Assembly: GCA_034666985.1 (NCBI GenBank)
Contig: JAXDKS010000009.1
Location: 7,022 to 71,021 of the forward strand
Source of the DNA: DATARR01 sp034666985
GTDB lineage: Bacteria > Acidobacteriota > Thermoanaerobaculia > Multivoradales > UBA5704
Direction: 5' to 3'
Length of the DNA stretch: 64,000 nucleotides
Shown here: positions 9,327 to 16,617 of the stretch, in pieces
Position numbering within the stretch: the stretch's first letter is position 1
How the letters are laid out: each line of letters starts with the position of its first letter
The notes under the pieces: generated by a model
The model's input: only the letters and a program-made list of their open reading frames with translations
Told to the model about the DNA's origin: nothing
Databases searched by the model: none
Program-made: the position numbers and the translations under genes

Positions 9327-11090
9327 ATGGCTGCCGCCGAGATGCAGGTCCTGCAGGGCATGGGGGTGTCCGACGGCATCGCCATTGGCCGCGCCGTGTG
9401 CATCGAGACCCGCGGTCCGGACATCTTCCGCTTCCACATCCCCGAAGAGCAGGTGGAGGCCGAGGTGGAGCGGGTGCGTGAGGGGGCGCGCCACGCTCAG
9501 ACTGAGCTCAAGCGGGTGCGTGCGCGGGCCGAGGAGGACCTCGGCAACGACCTCGCCGCGATCTTCGACGCCCACGTCCTGCTCCTCTCCGACCGCCACT
9601 TCCTAGGCCGGGTGGAGGAGCGCATCCGCACCCATCGCGTCAACGCCGAGTGGGCCGTGCACAAGACGGCCGAGGAGCTCGACGACCGCTTCGCCCACAT
9701 GGATGACACCTACCTGCGCGAGCGCAGCGAGGATCTGACCGACGTCAGCCGCCACCTGCTGCGCAGCCTCCAGGGGATCGCCCACCACGATCTCTCCGAG
9801 CTGCCGGACGACATCGTCATCGTGGCCGACGACCTGACGCCCTCCGATGCCATCCGGCTGGGGCGCGAGCGGGTGATCGGCTTCGCCATCGAGAGCGGCG
9901 GCCGCACCTCGCACACCACCATCATCGCCCGCTCGCTCAACATCCCGGCCGTGGCCGGCCTGGTGGGGGTGATCGGCCGGGTTAGCGACGAGGCCCCCAT
10001 CATCGTCGACGGCGCGACGGGCACGATCGTCCTCCATCCCACCCCGGAGGTGCTCGAGCGCTACCGCGTGCGCAAGGCCGAGATGGAGCGCCGGGATCAG
10101 GACATGCTGGCCACCCGCGAGCTGGCGGCGGTGACCCGCGACGGGGTCCCGGTGGCCCTGATGGCGAACATCGACCTGCCCGAGGAGGTGGAGGAGGTGG
10201 CCCTCTTCGGTGCCGCCGGCGTCGGCCTGTACCGCAGCGAGTTCCTCTACATCGAGAAGAGCCCGCGGCTGCCTACCGAAGAGGAGCACGTCCAGATCTA
10301 CCGCCGGCTGATCGAGCTGGCGGCGCCCCATCCGGCCATCATCCGCACCTATGACCTGGGGGGGCGCAAGCTCGCCCGCGAGATGATGGCCACGGCGGAG
10401 GAGAACCCGGTGCTGGGCCTGCGCGGCATCCGCCTGACCCTCGCCCGCCCCGACGTCTTCCGCAGTCAGATCCGCGCTCTCTACCGCGCCGGCATCTACG
10501 GCGACCTGTGGGTCATGCTGCCGCTGGTGAGCACGGTGGAGGAGGTGCGCCAGTTCCGCGCCTTCGCGGACGAGGTGATGGCGGAGATGGAGCGCGAGGG
10601 GGTCCCCTTCCGGCGCGACGTGCGGCTGGGGGTGATGATCGAAGTGCCGGCCGCGGCGATGATCGCCGACCTGCTGTCGCACGAGGCGGATTTCTTCTCG
10701 ATCGGCACCAACGACCTCATCCAGTACTCGCTGGCCGTCGACCGCAACAACGAGCACGTGGCGAGCCTCTACCAGCCACTTCATCCCGCGATTCTGCGCA
10801 TGCTACGCTTCGTCATCGACAGCGCCCGGGCGGCAGGCATCGAGGTCGGACTCTGCGGCGAGATGGCCGCGGACCCCCGCTACGCGCTGCTCCTGGTCGG
10901 CCTGGGTCTGCGGCGGCTCTCGATGAGCCCGCGGCAGATCCCGGAGGTCAAGAGCTGGCTCCGTGAAGCGACCGCGGCGGAGCTCGCGGAGTTGGCGGCG
11001 AGCTGCATGAGCTACAGCACCGCCGCCGAGGTGCAGGAGCACCTGGATCATCATTTCGCGTGCTCGGTATCGCCGGCGCCAGCCGGGTAG
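9327..11090 (+). CDS. ptsI: PTS enzyme I (phosphoenolpyruvate-protein phosphotransferase)
   Basis: 587 residues. The HPr-binding/phosphohistidine domain carries His196 in GGRTSHTTII. The C-terminal PEP-binding barrel has GLYRSEFLY, the GTNDLIQY motif and the catalytic Cys in GLCGEMAADP. GGAGGA six bases before the ATG at 9327 favours it over a TTG three bases upstream. It starts the phosphorelay PEP-EI-HPr-EIIA. No permease gene lies in the operon. Confidence 0.96.
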   Translation: MAAAEMQVLQGMGVSDGIAIGRAVCIETRGPDIFRFHIPEEQVEAEVERVREGARHAQTELKRVRARAEEDLGNDLAAIFDAHVLLLSDRHFLGRVEERIRTHRVNAEWAVHKTAEELDDRFAHMDDTYLRERSEDLTDVSRHLLRSLQGIAHHDLSELPDDIVIVADDLTPSDAIRLGRERVIGFAIESGGRTSHTTIIARSLNIPAVAGLVGVIGRVSDEAPIIVDGATGTIVLHPTPEVLERYRVRKAEMERRDQDMLATRELAAVTRDGVPVALMANIDLPEEVEEVALFGAAGVGLYRSEFLYIEKSPRLPTEEEHVQIYRRLIELAAPHPAIIRTYDLGGRKLAREMMATAEENPVLGLRGIRLTLARPDVFRSQIRALYRAGIYGDLWVMLPLVSTVEEVRQFRAFADEVMAEMEREGVPFRRDVRLGVMIEVPAAAMIADLLSHEADFFSIGTNDLIQYSLAVDRNNEHVASLYQPLHPAILRMLRFVIDSARAAGIEVGLCGEMAADPRYALLLVGLGLRRLSMSPRQIPEVKSWLREATAAELAELAASCMSYSTAAEVQEHLDHHFACSVSPAPAG

Positions 11091-11113
11091 AACTTCTGGA
11101 AGAGGACGTACGG

Positions 11114-11467
11114 ATGCACTTTCCCATTCGCCGAGTCGACAAGCCCTGGGGTTACGAGCTGATCTTCGCTCACACCGAGCGCTACGTGGGGAAGATCCTG
11201 CACGTCAACGCTGGCCATGCCCTCTCCCTGCAATATCACGAGATCAAGGACGAGACGCTCTACATGTCCGAGGGAGAGGTCGAGCTGGTGGTCGAGGAGG
11301 ATGGCGCCCTGGTGAGCCGCACCCTCAGGGGCGGCGACTCCTACCGCATCACTCCCGGCACGCGCCATCGCATGGTGGCCGGGGTGAACGGCTGCGACAT
11401 CATCGAGGTCTCCACCCCGGAGCTCGAGGACGTAGTGAGACTGGAGGACCGCTATGGCCGCGCGTAG
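11114..11467 (+). CDS. Small cupin protein, mannose-6-phosphate isomerase type II-like
   Basis: A single cupin fold of 117 residues. It has the RVDKPWGYELI opening and the HALSLQYHEIKDETLY and TPGTRHRMVA segments typical of the C-terminal cupin of type II phosphomannose isomerase/GDP-mannose pyrophosphorylase, with possible metal ligands among these histidines. The nucleotidyltransferase half is absent, so a full bifunctional enzyme is ruled out. The ATG at 11114 is chosen since the protein then starts just before the conserved PWG; a GTG lies 54 bases upstream. The substrate is unknown. Confidence 0.75.
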   Translation: MHFPIRRVDKPWGYELIFAHTERYVGKILHVNAGHALSLQYHEIKDETLYMSEGEVELVVEEDGALVSRTLRGGDSYRITPGTRHRMVAGVNGCDIIEVSTPELEDVVRLEDRYGRA

Positions 11468-12317
11468 AGAGGGGGCAATCCTCCTCGCTCTGTGTCTCCT
11501 GATGGGCTGTCGCGGCACGCCCCAGCCCGTGGCCCGCGCGGACGCGAAAACTGCGGAGAAGACTCCTCCGCCTCCTGCGGCCGCTCCCGCCTCTGCCAGC
11601 CCTGCTGCGATCCCAGAAACGGCCACGCCTCCCGCGCCTCCCCGCGACGACGATCCCGTGGTGGTGGAGTCTGGCGACGTGGAGAGCGCCGCCGTGCCCA
11701 AGACCCTCGCGCAGGCCGCCCGCGCCGAGCGGGAGCGCCGCGCCGGAGCGGGCAAGCCCGTGGCCGTGATTACCGACAAGAACCTCCACCATTACGCGGC
11801 CAAGGGGCAGCTCACGGTGGCGGACCCGAAGGAGAAGAAGAAGCCGGTGGAGGCAGCGGTGCCCGCTCCCGCTCCCGTAGCGGCGGCTTCCTCTACGGAT
11901 CCGACAGTGCGCGACGAGCAGTACTGGCGCGGCCACGCGCTGGAGATCCGGGTGCGCTGGCGCGGAGCGGCCGATGAGGTCAAGCGTCTGGAACAGCGGT
12001 CCACCGAGCTGCGGCAGCGGTTCTACTCCGAGAATGACTCCTTCGTGCGCGACAACCAGGTCAAGCCGGAATGGGACCGGGTGGTGGACCGGCTGCGGCA
12101 GGCCCGTGTCGACGCGGACTCGGCCCGTGTGGAGCTCGCCGCCTTCCTGGAGGAGGGGAGGCGCGCCAACGCCCTGCCCGGCTGGCTGCGGGAGGGCGAG
12201 GACCAGGAGCCGCCGGTGGAGCCGGTGAAGAAGAAGGAGCGCCTGCCCACCCCCCAGTCGATCGAGCCGCCGGTGCTGGGTGAGAACAACGACGACCGCC
12301 CGCCTGGAGAATGGTGA
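11454..12317 (+). CDS. Putative lipoprotein of unknown function
   Basis: 287 residues. A short signal peptide ends in LLMGC, a lipobox, so Cys19 or so would be lipidated. A Pro/Ala-rich stretch follows (about 30-65), then charged regions. About residues 150-240 form a predicted alpha-helical segment rich in Arg and Glu (DEVKRLEQRSTELRQRF). The C terminus is acidic. No enzyme motif was seen. The start overlaps the cupin gene by 14 bases behind a GGAGG site; the stop overlaps miaB as TGATG. Confidence 0.7.
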   Translation: MAARREGAILLALCLLMGCRGTPQPVARADAKTAEKTPPPPAAAPASASPAAIPETATPPAPPRDDDPVVVESGDVESAAVPKTLAQAARAERERRAGAGKPVAVITDKNLHHYAAKGQLTVADPKEKKKPVEAAVPAPAPVAAASSTDPTVRDEQYWRGHALEIRVRWRGAADEVKRLEQRSTELRQRFYSENDSFVRDNQVKPEWDRVVDRLRQARVDADSARVELAAFLEEGRRANALPGWLREGEDQEPPVEPVKKKERLPTPQSIEPPVLGENNDDRPPGEW

Positions 12318-13675
12318 TGATCAGTCAGCCGGGTCATCCCCGCCGCTTCTTCATCGAGACCTGGGGCTGCCAGATGAACGAGCTGGACAGCCAGCGCATG
12401 GCCGGCCAGCTCATGCAGCAGGGGATCCTCCCCACTCGTGAGCCCGGGGAAGCGGACATCATCCTCCTCAACTCCTGCAGCGTGCGCGAGAAGGCCGAGC
12501 AGAAGGTCTACTCGCGGCTGGGGGAGTACCGGCTGCTGAAGCGGAATAAGAGGGAGGGGCGCGAGCTGCTGATCGGCCTCTGCGGCTGCGTGGCCCAGCA
12601 GGAAGGGGAGCGGGCCCTGGCCAGGGTGCCGGATCTCGACTTCGTGCTGGGGCCGGCGCGGGTGGGCGAGCTCCAGGACGTGGTGGCACGCCGCCGTGCC
12701 GGCGAGCGGGTGGTGGCCACCGGATTCCCGGCCGAGCGGACCTACGACATCGACGCCGTCTCCCACCAGGGCGAGTACAAGGGGATGGTCACCATCATCG
12801 AAGGGTGCAACAAGAACTGCACCTTCTGCATCGTCCCCCAGACCCGGGGCCCCGAGCGCAGCCGTCCCCTGGCCGAGATCGTGCGCGAGATCCGCCACCT
12901 TCTGGATTACGGCTTCCGGGAGATCGAGCTCCTGGGCCAGACGGTCAACCACTGGCGCGAGCCCGGGGGCGACCTCGACTTCGCCGACCTGCTGGCCGAG
13001 GTCGCCGGCCTGCCCGGGCTCGACCGGCTGCGCTTCGTCACCTCCTACCCCCGCGACTTCACGCCGCGGATGGTGGAGCAGATGGGGATGCACGCCAACA
13101 TCTGCCCCTATCTTCACCTACCTGTGCAGTCGGGCTCCGACCCGGTGCTGCGCCGCATGGGGCGGGGGTACACGCGGCGCGAGTACCTGGATCTCGTATC
13201 ACAGCTCCGCCGGGCGCGCCCGGACCTCGCTCTCTCGACCGACCTCATCGTCGGCTTCCCCGGGGAGACCGAGGAGGACTTCCACCTCACCCTCGGCCTG
13301 GTGGAGGAGGTACGCTTCTCGGGGATCTACGCCTTCAAGTACTCGCCCCGGCCCGGCACGGCGGCCCCGCGGCTGGATGGCGCCGTCGATCCCGGCGTGG
13401 CCTCCGAGCGCCTGCAACGGCTCTTCGCCTTGCAGGAGGGGATCCAGCGCGAGGTCAACGCCGAGCTGGTGGGGAAGGACTTCGAGGTCCTCGTCACGGG
13501 CTGGGGCAAGCAGCCGGGCACCCAGACGGGCCGCACTCCTTGCCATCGGGTGATCCACTTCGAGGCCGGTCCCGAGCCCGTCTCGCTGGGCGGCGTCACC
13601 CGCGTCCAGGTGGAGGAGGCTTTCGCCTTCAGCCTTACCGGGCGTCGCCTGAGCATCCCTGTCGCCGTCAGTTGA
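12317..13675 (+). CDS. miaB: tRNA-2-methylthio-N6-dimethylallyladenosine synthase MiaB
   Basis: 452 residues. The N-terminal methylthiotransferase domain has Cys18 (WGCQMNELDS), Cys54 (NSCSVREKA) and Cys91 (CGCVAQ) for one iron-sulphur cluster. The radical SAM motif CNKNCTFC is at 164-171 for the second, and a TRAM domain ends the protein. It methylthiolates A37 of tRNAs reading UNN codons. The ATG at 12317 lies six bases after GGAGA and overlaps the preceding stop; an ATG six bases earlier is too close to that site. Confidence 0.96.
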   Translation: MISQPGHPRRFFIETWGCQMNELDSQRMAGQLMQQGILPTREPGEADIILLNSCSVREKAEQKVYSRLGEYRLLKRNKREGRELLIGLCGCVAQQEGERALARVPDLDFVLGPARVGELQDVVARRRAGERVVATGFPAERTYDIDAVSHQGEYKGMVTIIEGCNKNCTFCIVPQTRGPERSRPLAEIVREIRHLLDYGFREIELLGQTVNHWREPGGDLDFADLLAEVAGLPGLDRLRFVTSYPRDFTPRMVEQMGMHANICPYLHLPVQSGSDPVLRRMGRGYTRREYLDLVSQLRRARPDLALSTDLIVGFPGETEEDFHLTLGLVEEVRFSGIYAFKYSPRPGTAAPRLDGAVDPGVASERLQRLFALQEGIQREVNAELVGKDFEVLVTGWGKQPGTQTGRTPCHRVIHFEAGPEPVSLGGVTRVQVEEAFAFSLTGRRLSIPVAVS

Positions 13676-13692
13676 CCCTCCAGGGTTTTACC

Positions 13693-13721
13693 TTGACCTG
13701 GGTGCGCGGCGCGCCCACAAT
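13693..13721 (+). promoter_or_regulatory. Sigma-70-type promoter of the bifunctional-nuclease gene, leaderless
   Basis: TTGACC, 17 bases, CACAAT, then six bases to the ATG at 13728. The expected transcription start is the A of the start codon, so the mRNA should be leaderless. Confidence 0.75.
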
Positions 13722-13727
13722 ACAGGC

Positions 13728-14228
13728 ATGACCAACACCGATGAAGAGCTCCAGGTGGAAATCAAGGGCCTGATGCTGGACCCCTCGTCCAACGTCCCGA
13801 TCGTGATCCTGCGGGACATCGGGAGCCAGATGTTCCTGCCGATCTGGATCGGCGTCTTCGAAGCCAACGCCATCGCCCTCCGGCTGGAGGGCGTCGAACC
13901 TCCGCGCCCCATGACCCACGATCTCCTGCGCTCCCTGCTGGAGAAGCTCGGAGGGACAGTGGAGAAGATCGTCATCTCCGACCTGCGGGAGAGCACCTTC
14001 TTCGCCGAGATCCACGTCCGCAACCAGAGCTCCTCCCTGAAGGTCGACGCCCGGCCAAGCGACGCGATCGCCCTGGCCCTGCGCACCGAGTCTCCGATCT
14101 TCGTGCTGCGCGGCGTCCTCGACAAGGCGCAGGCCGTCGATCTCGCCACCGACGCCAGCGACGAGGAGAAGCTGAAGAAATGGCTGGAGGAGATCAGCCC
14201 GGACGAGCTCGGAAAGTGGACGATGTGA
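13728..14228 (+). CDS. Bifunctional nuclease family protein (DUF151/BFN domain)
   Basis: 166 residues. The BFN domain spans most of the protein (VPIVILRDIGSQMFLPIWIG, then EANAIALRLEG and DARPSDAIALALR). Plant members cleave RNA and DNA; the bacterial role is not settled. A charged C-terminal tail (EEKLKKWLEEISPDELGKW) resembles a UVR-like tail but is short. It is the last gene of the long plus-strand block, yet it has its own promoter with no room for a ribosome site. Confidence 0.85.
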   Translation: MTNTDEELQVEIKGLMLDPSSNVPIVILRDIGSQMFLPIWIGVFEANAIALRLEGVEPPRPMTHDLLRSLLEKLGGTVEKIVISDLRESTFFAEIHVRNQSSSLKVDARPSDAIALALRTESPIFVLRGVLDKAQAVDLATDASDEEKLKKWLEEISPDELGKWTM

Positions 14229-14270
14229 CTCCGTCGTTCGCCGCAAGTATCAGCAAATCAGCCACTTGTC

Positions 14271-14296
14271 CGCGATGTCGGCGCGCCGACATCGCG
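14271..14296. repeat. 26-bp perfect palindrome between the BFN gene and parA
   Basis: The first 13 bases, CGCGATGTCGGCG, are followed at once by their exact reverse complement. It lies 14 bases before the -35 box of the parA promoter. No T-run follows, so it is more like an operator or a site for a dimeric protein than an intrinsic terminator. It does not match the usual parS sequence. Confidence 0.7.
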
Positions 14297-14309
14297 GCTC
14301 TCCCTTCCC

Positions 14310-14338
14310 TTGACCTGTTCCGGGCCTTTCCTTAGACT
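14310..14338 (+). promoter_or_regulatory. Sigma-70-type promoter of parAB
   Basis: TTGACC, 17 bases, TAGACT. The predicted transcription start near 14345 leaves about five bases before the parA ATG at 14350, so the message is nearly leaderless. Confidence 0.75.
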
Positions 14339-14349
14339 GCGCGCCTCCT

Positions 14350-15108
14350 ATGATCATTGCCATCGCCAATCAGAAGGGTGGGGTCGGCAAGACGACGACC
14401 GCCATCAACCTCGCCGCAGCCCTGGCCAGCAAGGGGATGAAGACCCTGCTGGTGGACCTCGATCCGCAGGCGAACAGCTCGATGTCCTTCCTCGACATCC
14501 ACGAGCTGGGCACCTCGATCTACGACGCCCTGACCGAGGACAGCGTCCACATCCCCGACGTCGTGCGGCCCGCGGACAAGATCGACAACCTGTCCATCGC
14601 CCCCTCGACCATCGCCCTGGCGAAGGTCGAGGCGAAGCTCATCGGCGAGCTGGACAGCCATTACCGGCTCAAGGACGAGGTGCAGCGGGTCCAGGACGAC
14701 TACGCCTACATCATCATCGACACGCCGCCCACCCTGGGGATCATCACGGTCAACGCCCTGGTGGCGGCCACCCACGTCCTGATCCCCATCCAGGCCAGCT
14801 ACTTCGCCCTGGAGGGGACGGACGACCTGCTGGAGACCATCGACAAGATCAAGGTCCGGGCCAATCCGCAGCTCCAGATCCTGGGGGCCCTGATCACCAT
14901 GTACGACAAGCGGACCCTGCTAGCCAAGGACATCTACGAGCAGATCCAGCGGGTCTTCGGGGTGAAGGTCTTCGAGACGGTGATCACCAAGAGCGTCCGT
15001 CTGGAGGAGAGCCCGGCCTACCGGGAGTCGATCTTCACCTTCGCGCCACGGTCGACCGGGGCCTACGAGTACTACCGGCTGTCGGAGGAGGTACTGAGCC
15101 GTGTCTGA
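14350..15108 (+). CDS. parA: ParA-family chromosome partitioning ATPase
   Basis: 252 residues with a deviant Walker A KGGVGKTT at 9-16, the Walker A' in LLVDLDPQANSS and Walker B in IIIDTPPT. ParA dimers bind DNA non-specifically and move ParB-parS complexes. It is coupled to parB by an eight-base overlap, and the promoter stands directly upstream. The chromosomal type is likely because there is no N-terminal helix-turn-helix extension. Confidence 0.93.
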   Translation: MIIAIANQKGGVGKTTTAINLAAALASKGMKTLLVDLDPQANSSMSFLDIHELGTSIYDALTEDSVHIPDVVRPADKIDNLSIAPSTIALAKVEAKLIGELDSHYRLKDEVQRVQDDYAYIIIDTPPTLGIITVNALVAATHVLIPIQASYFALEGTDDLLETIDKIKVRANPQLQILGALITMYDKRTLLAKDIYEQIQRVFGVKVFETVITKSVRLEESPAYRESIFTFAPRSTGAYEYYRLSEEVLSRV

Positions 15109-16000
15109 TCCCGCCCGCAAGCGTGGTGGCCTCCCCATGCGCGTGAAGATGCGCCACGACAATCATTTCGTCGAGGAGCTCACGGCCCGTCACGAGACGC
15201 CCGTCGGCCGGATGATCCCGCTGTCGGCCATCGAGCCCGATCCGGGGCAACCGCGTTCGACCATGGGCGACCTCGACGACCTGGTGCAGTCGATCCGCGA
15301 CAAGGGGGTGCTGGAGCCCCTCCTGGTGCGGCCGCGCCCTGGCGCCGATGGCGCCAATGAGACGGGCCAGGAGGAGGGCCCCTCGGGCGTCCTCTACCGC
15401 ATCATCTCCGGCGAGCGCCGCTACCGGGCGGCCCAGGAGGCGGGGCTCTACGACGTGCCGGCCATCGAGATGGACGTCAGCAACGAAGAGGCGCTCGAGA
15501 TCGCCCTGATCGAGAACCTCCAGCGCAAGGACCTGACGCCGTTCGAAGAGGCCGAAGGCTATCGCATGCTGGCCGAGGCCCACCAGTACACCCACGAGGA
15601 GATCTCCGAAGCGGTCGGCAAGTCGCGGACGGTGATCACCGAGAGTCTGTCGCTGCTGCAGATGCCGCCGCGGGTGCGCGACACGGTCCAGGCCCTGGGC
15701 ATCACCTCGAAGTCGCTGCTGCTGGAGGTGCTGAAGGCCGGGTCGGAGCCCGAGATGATCGAGCTCCTCGAAGAGGTGGCCCGCCGTGGCCTCAACCGCG
15801 ACGACCTGCGCCAGCGCCTGCGGCGCAGCGAGAAGGGCGGCAAGTCCAGCCGGCGGAAGCCCTACGTATTCCGGTTCAAGTCCCCCGACCGGAGCTTCAG
15901 CCTGTCCCTGGCGTTCCGCCAGAGCGAGGTCGACAAGCACGACCTCATCAACGCTCTGGAGCAGATCCTCGCCGACCTCCGGCAGGAAAACGAGAAGTAG
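15101..16000 (+). CDS. parB: ParB/Spo0J-family partition protein
   Basis: 299 residues. The CTP-binding N domain contains GERRYRAAQEAGL. The helix-turn-helix DNA-binding domain (about residues 160-200) includes YTHEEISEAVGKSRTVITESL. A C-terminal dimerisation region follows. Start is GTG inside the end of parA. About 40 residues rich in Gly and acidic residues (PGADGANETGQEEGPSG) are inserted between the N-terminal beta strands and the GERRYR motif. No parS-like 16-bp palindrome was recognised nearby. Confidence 0.93.
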   Translation: MSDPARKRGGLPMRVKMRHDNHFVEELTARHETPVGRMIPLSAIEPDPGQPRSTMGDLDDLVQSIRDKGVLEPLLVRPRPGADGANETGQEEGPSGVLYRIISGERRYRAAQEAGLYDVPAIEMDVSNEEALEIALIENLQRKDLTPFEEAEGYRMLAEAHQYTHEEISEAVGKSRTVITESLSLLQMPPRVRDTVQALGITSKSLLLEVLKAGSEPEMIELLEEVARRGLNRDDLRQRLRRSEKGGKSSRRKPYVFRFKSPDRSFSLSLAFRQSEVDKHDLINALEQILADLRQENEK

Positions 16001-16007
16001 GCCCCCG

Positions 16008-16075
16008 GTGACAACGATCCGACGGATCGGTCGGATCCGTCCGATCGGTCCAATTCTGGATCGGTCCAATCAGTC
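16008..16075. repeat. Short GATCGG-rich direct and inverted repeats after parB
   Basis: GATCGGTCCAAT occurs at 16043-16054 and again at 16059-16070. It is preceded by overlapping inverted copies of GGATCGG/CCGATCC. It sits between the convergent ends of parB and queD and could act as a bidirectional hairpin, but no T-run is seen. Confidence 0.5.
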
Positions 16076-16135
16076 TGGTAAGGCAGATTATGTTGCTCAT
16101 CGGCGCGGTGAGGATGCCGCCGGCTTGGCGCAGGG

Positions 16136-16555
16136 CTATCCGGCGGTCCACTCCGCCGCCAGGTCTTCGTCCTCCGCCAGGCGCAGCTTGACGAGCCGGG
16201 CTCCCTCGGGCAGCTCATCAACGAGCTGTTCGTGGATCCAGCGGATGAGGTTCTCGCTCGACGGGATCGATCCCCCCGCCGCGAACTCCGGCAGCGCGGC
16301 GTTGAGGTGCTGGTGGTCGAGGCACTCGAGGACCCGGTCCCGCACCAGGGCGTCGAGGCGGCCGAGGTCGACCACGAACCCGGTCACGGAGTCGATCTCC
16401 CCCTCGACGCCGACCCAGAGGCGGTAGTTGTGGCCGTGGCCCGGCAGGTTGGCGCACTTGCCGAACCGCGAGCGGTTCTCCTCCTCGCTCCACTCCGGGC
16501 GGCGGTAGAGGTGGCTGGCGCTGAAGCGGAAGCGGCGCTCGAGGACGATCTTCAT
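16136..16555 (-). CDS. queD: 6-carboxy-5,6,7,8-tetrahydropterin synthase family protein (QueD-like)
   Basis: 139 residues of the 6-pyruvoyl tetrahydropterin synthase fold. Zinc ligands are His in FSASHLY and the two His of GHGHNY; the catalytic Cys is in GKCANLPGHGHNY. QueD makes the deazaguanine precursor for queuosine from dihydroneopterin triphosphate. The ATG at 16555 follows GGGAGG by eight bases. Other queuosine genes are not in the window, so a tetrahydrobiopterin-type role cannot be excluded. It is divergent from the LptF-LptG gene. Confidence 0.88.
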   Translation of the reverse strand: MKIVLERRFRFSASHLYRRPEWSEEENRSRFGKCANLPGHGHNYRLWVGVEGEIDSVTGFVVDLGRLDALVRDRVLECLDHQHLNAALPEFAAGGSIPSSENLIRWIHEQLVDELPEGARLVKLRLAEDEDLAAEWTAG

Positions 16556-16605
16556 GGCTCTCCCTCCCGGAAGCAGGATGAATGGCCGGACGCGGCCGGG
16601 ACCCA

Positions 16606-16611
16606 TATAAT
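16606..16611 (+). promoter_or_regulatory. Perfect -10 box for the lptF-lptG fusion
   Basis: TATAAT ends six bases before the GTG at 16618, so transcription should begin at the start codon. There is no good -35 box at 17 bases. Confidence 0.6.
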
Positions 16612-16617
16612 GCGCCC

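Noticed and set aside
14228..16136. A parS centromere site around parAB
   Set aside because: No match to the usual 16-bp parS palindrome was recognised; the 26-bp palindrome at 14271 is unrelated in sequence.
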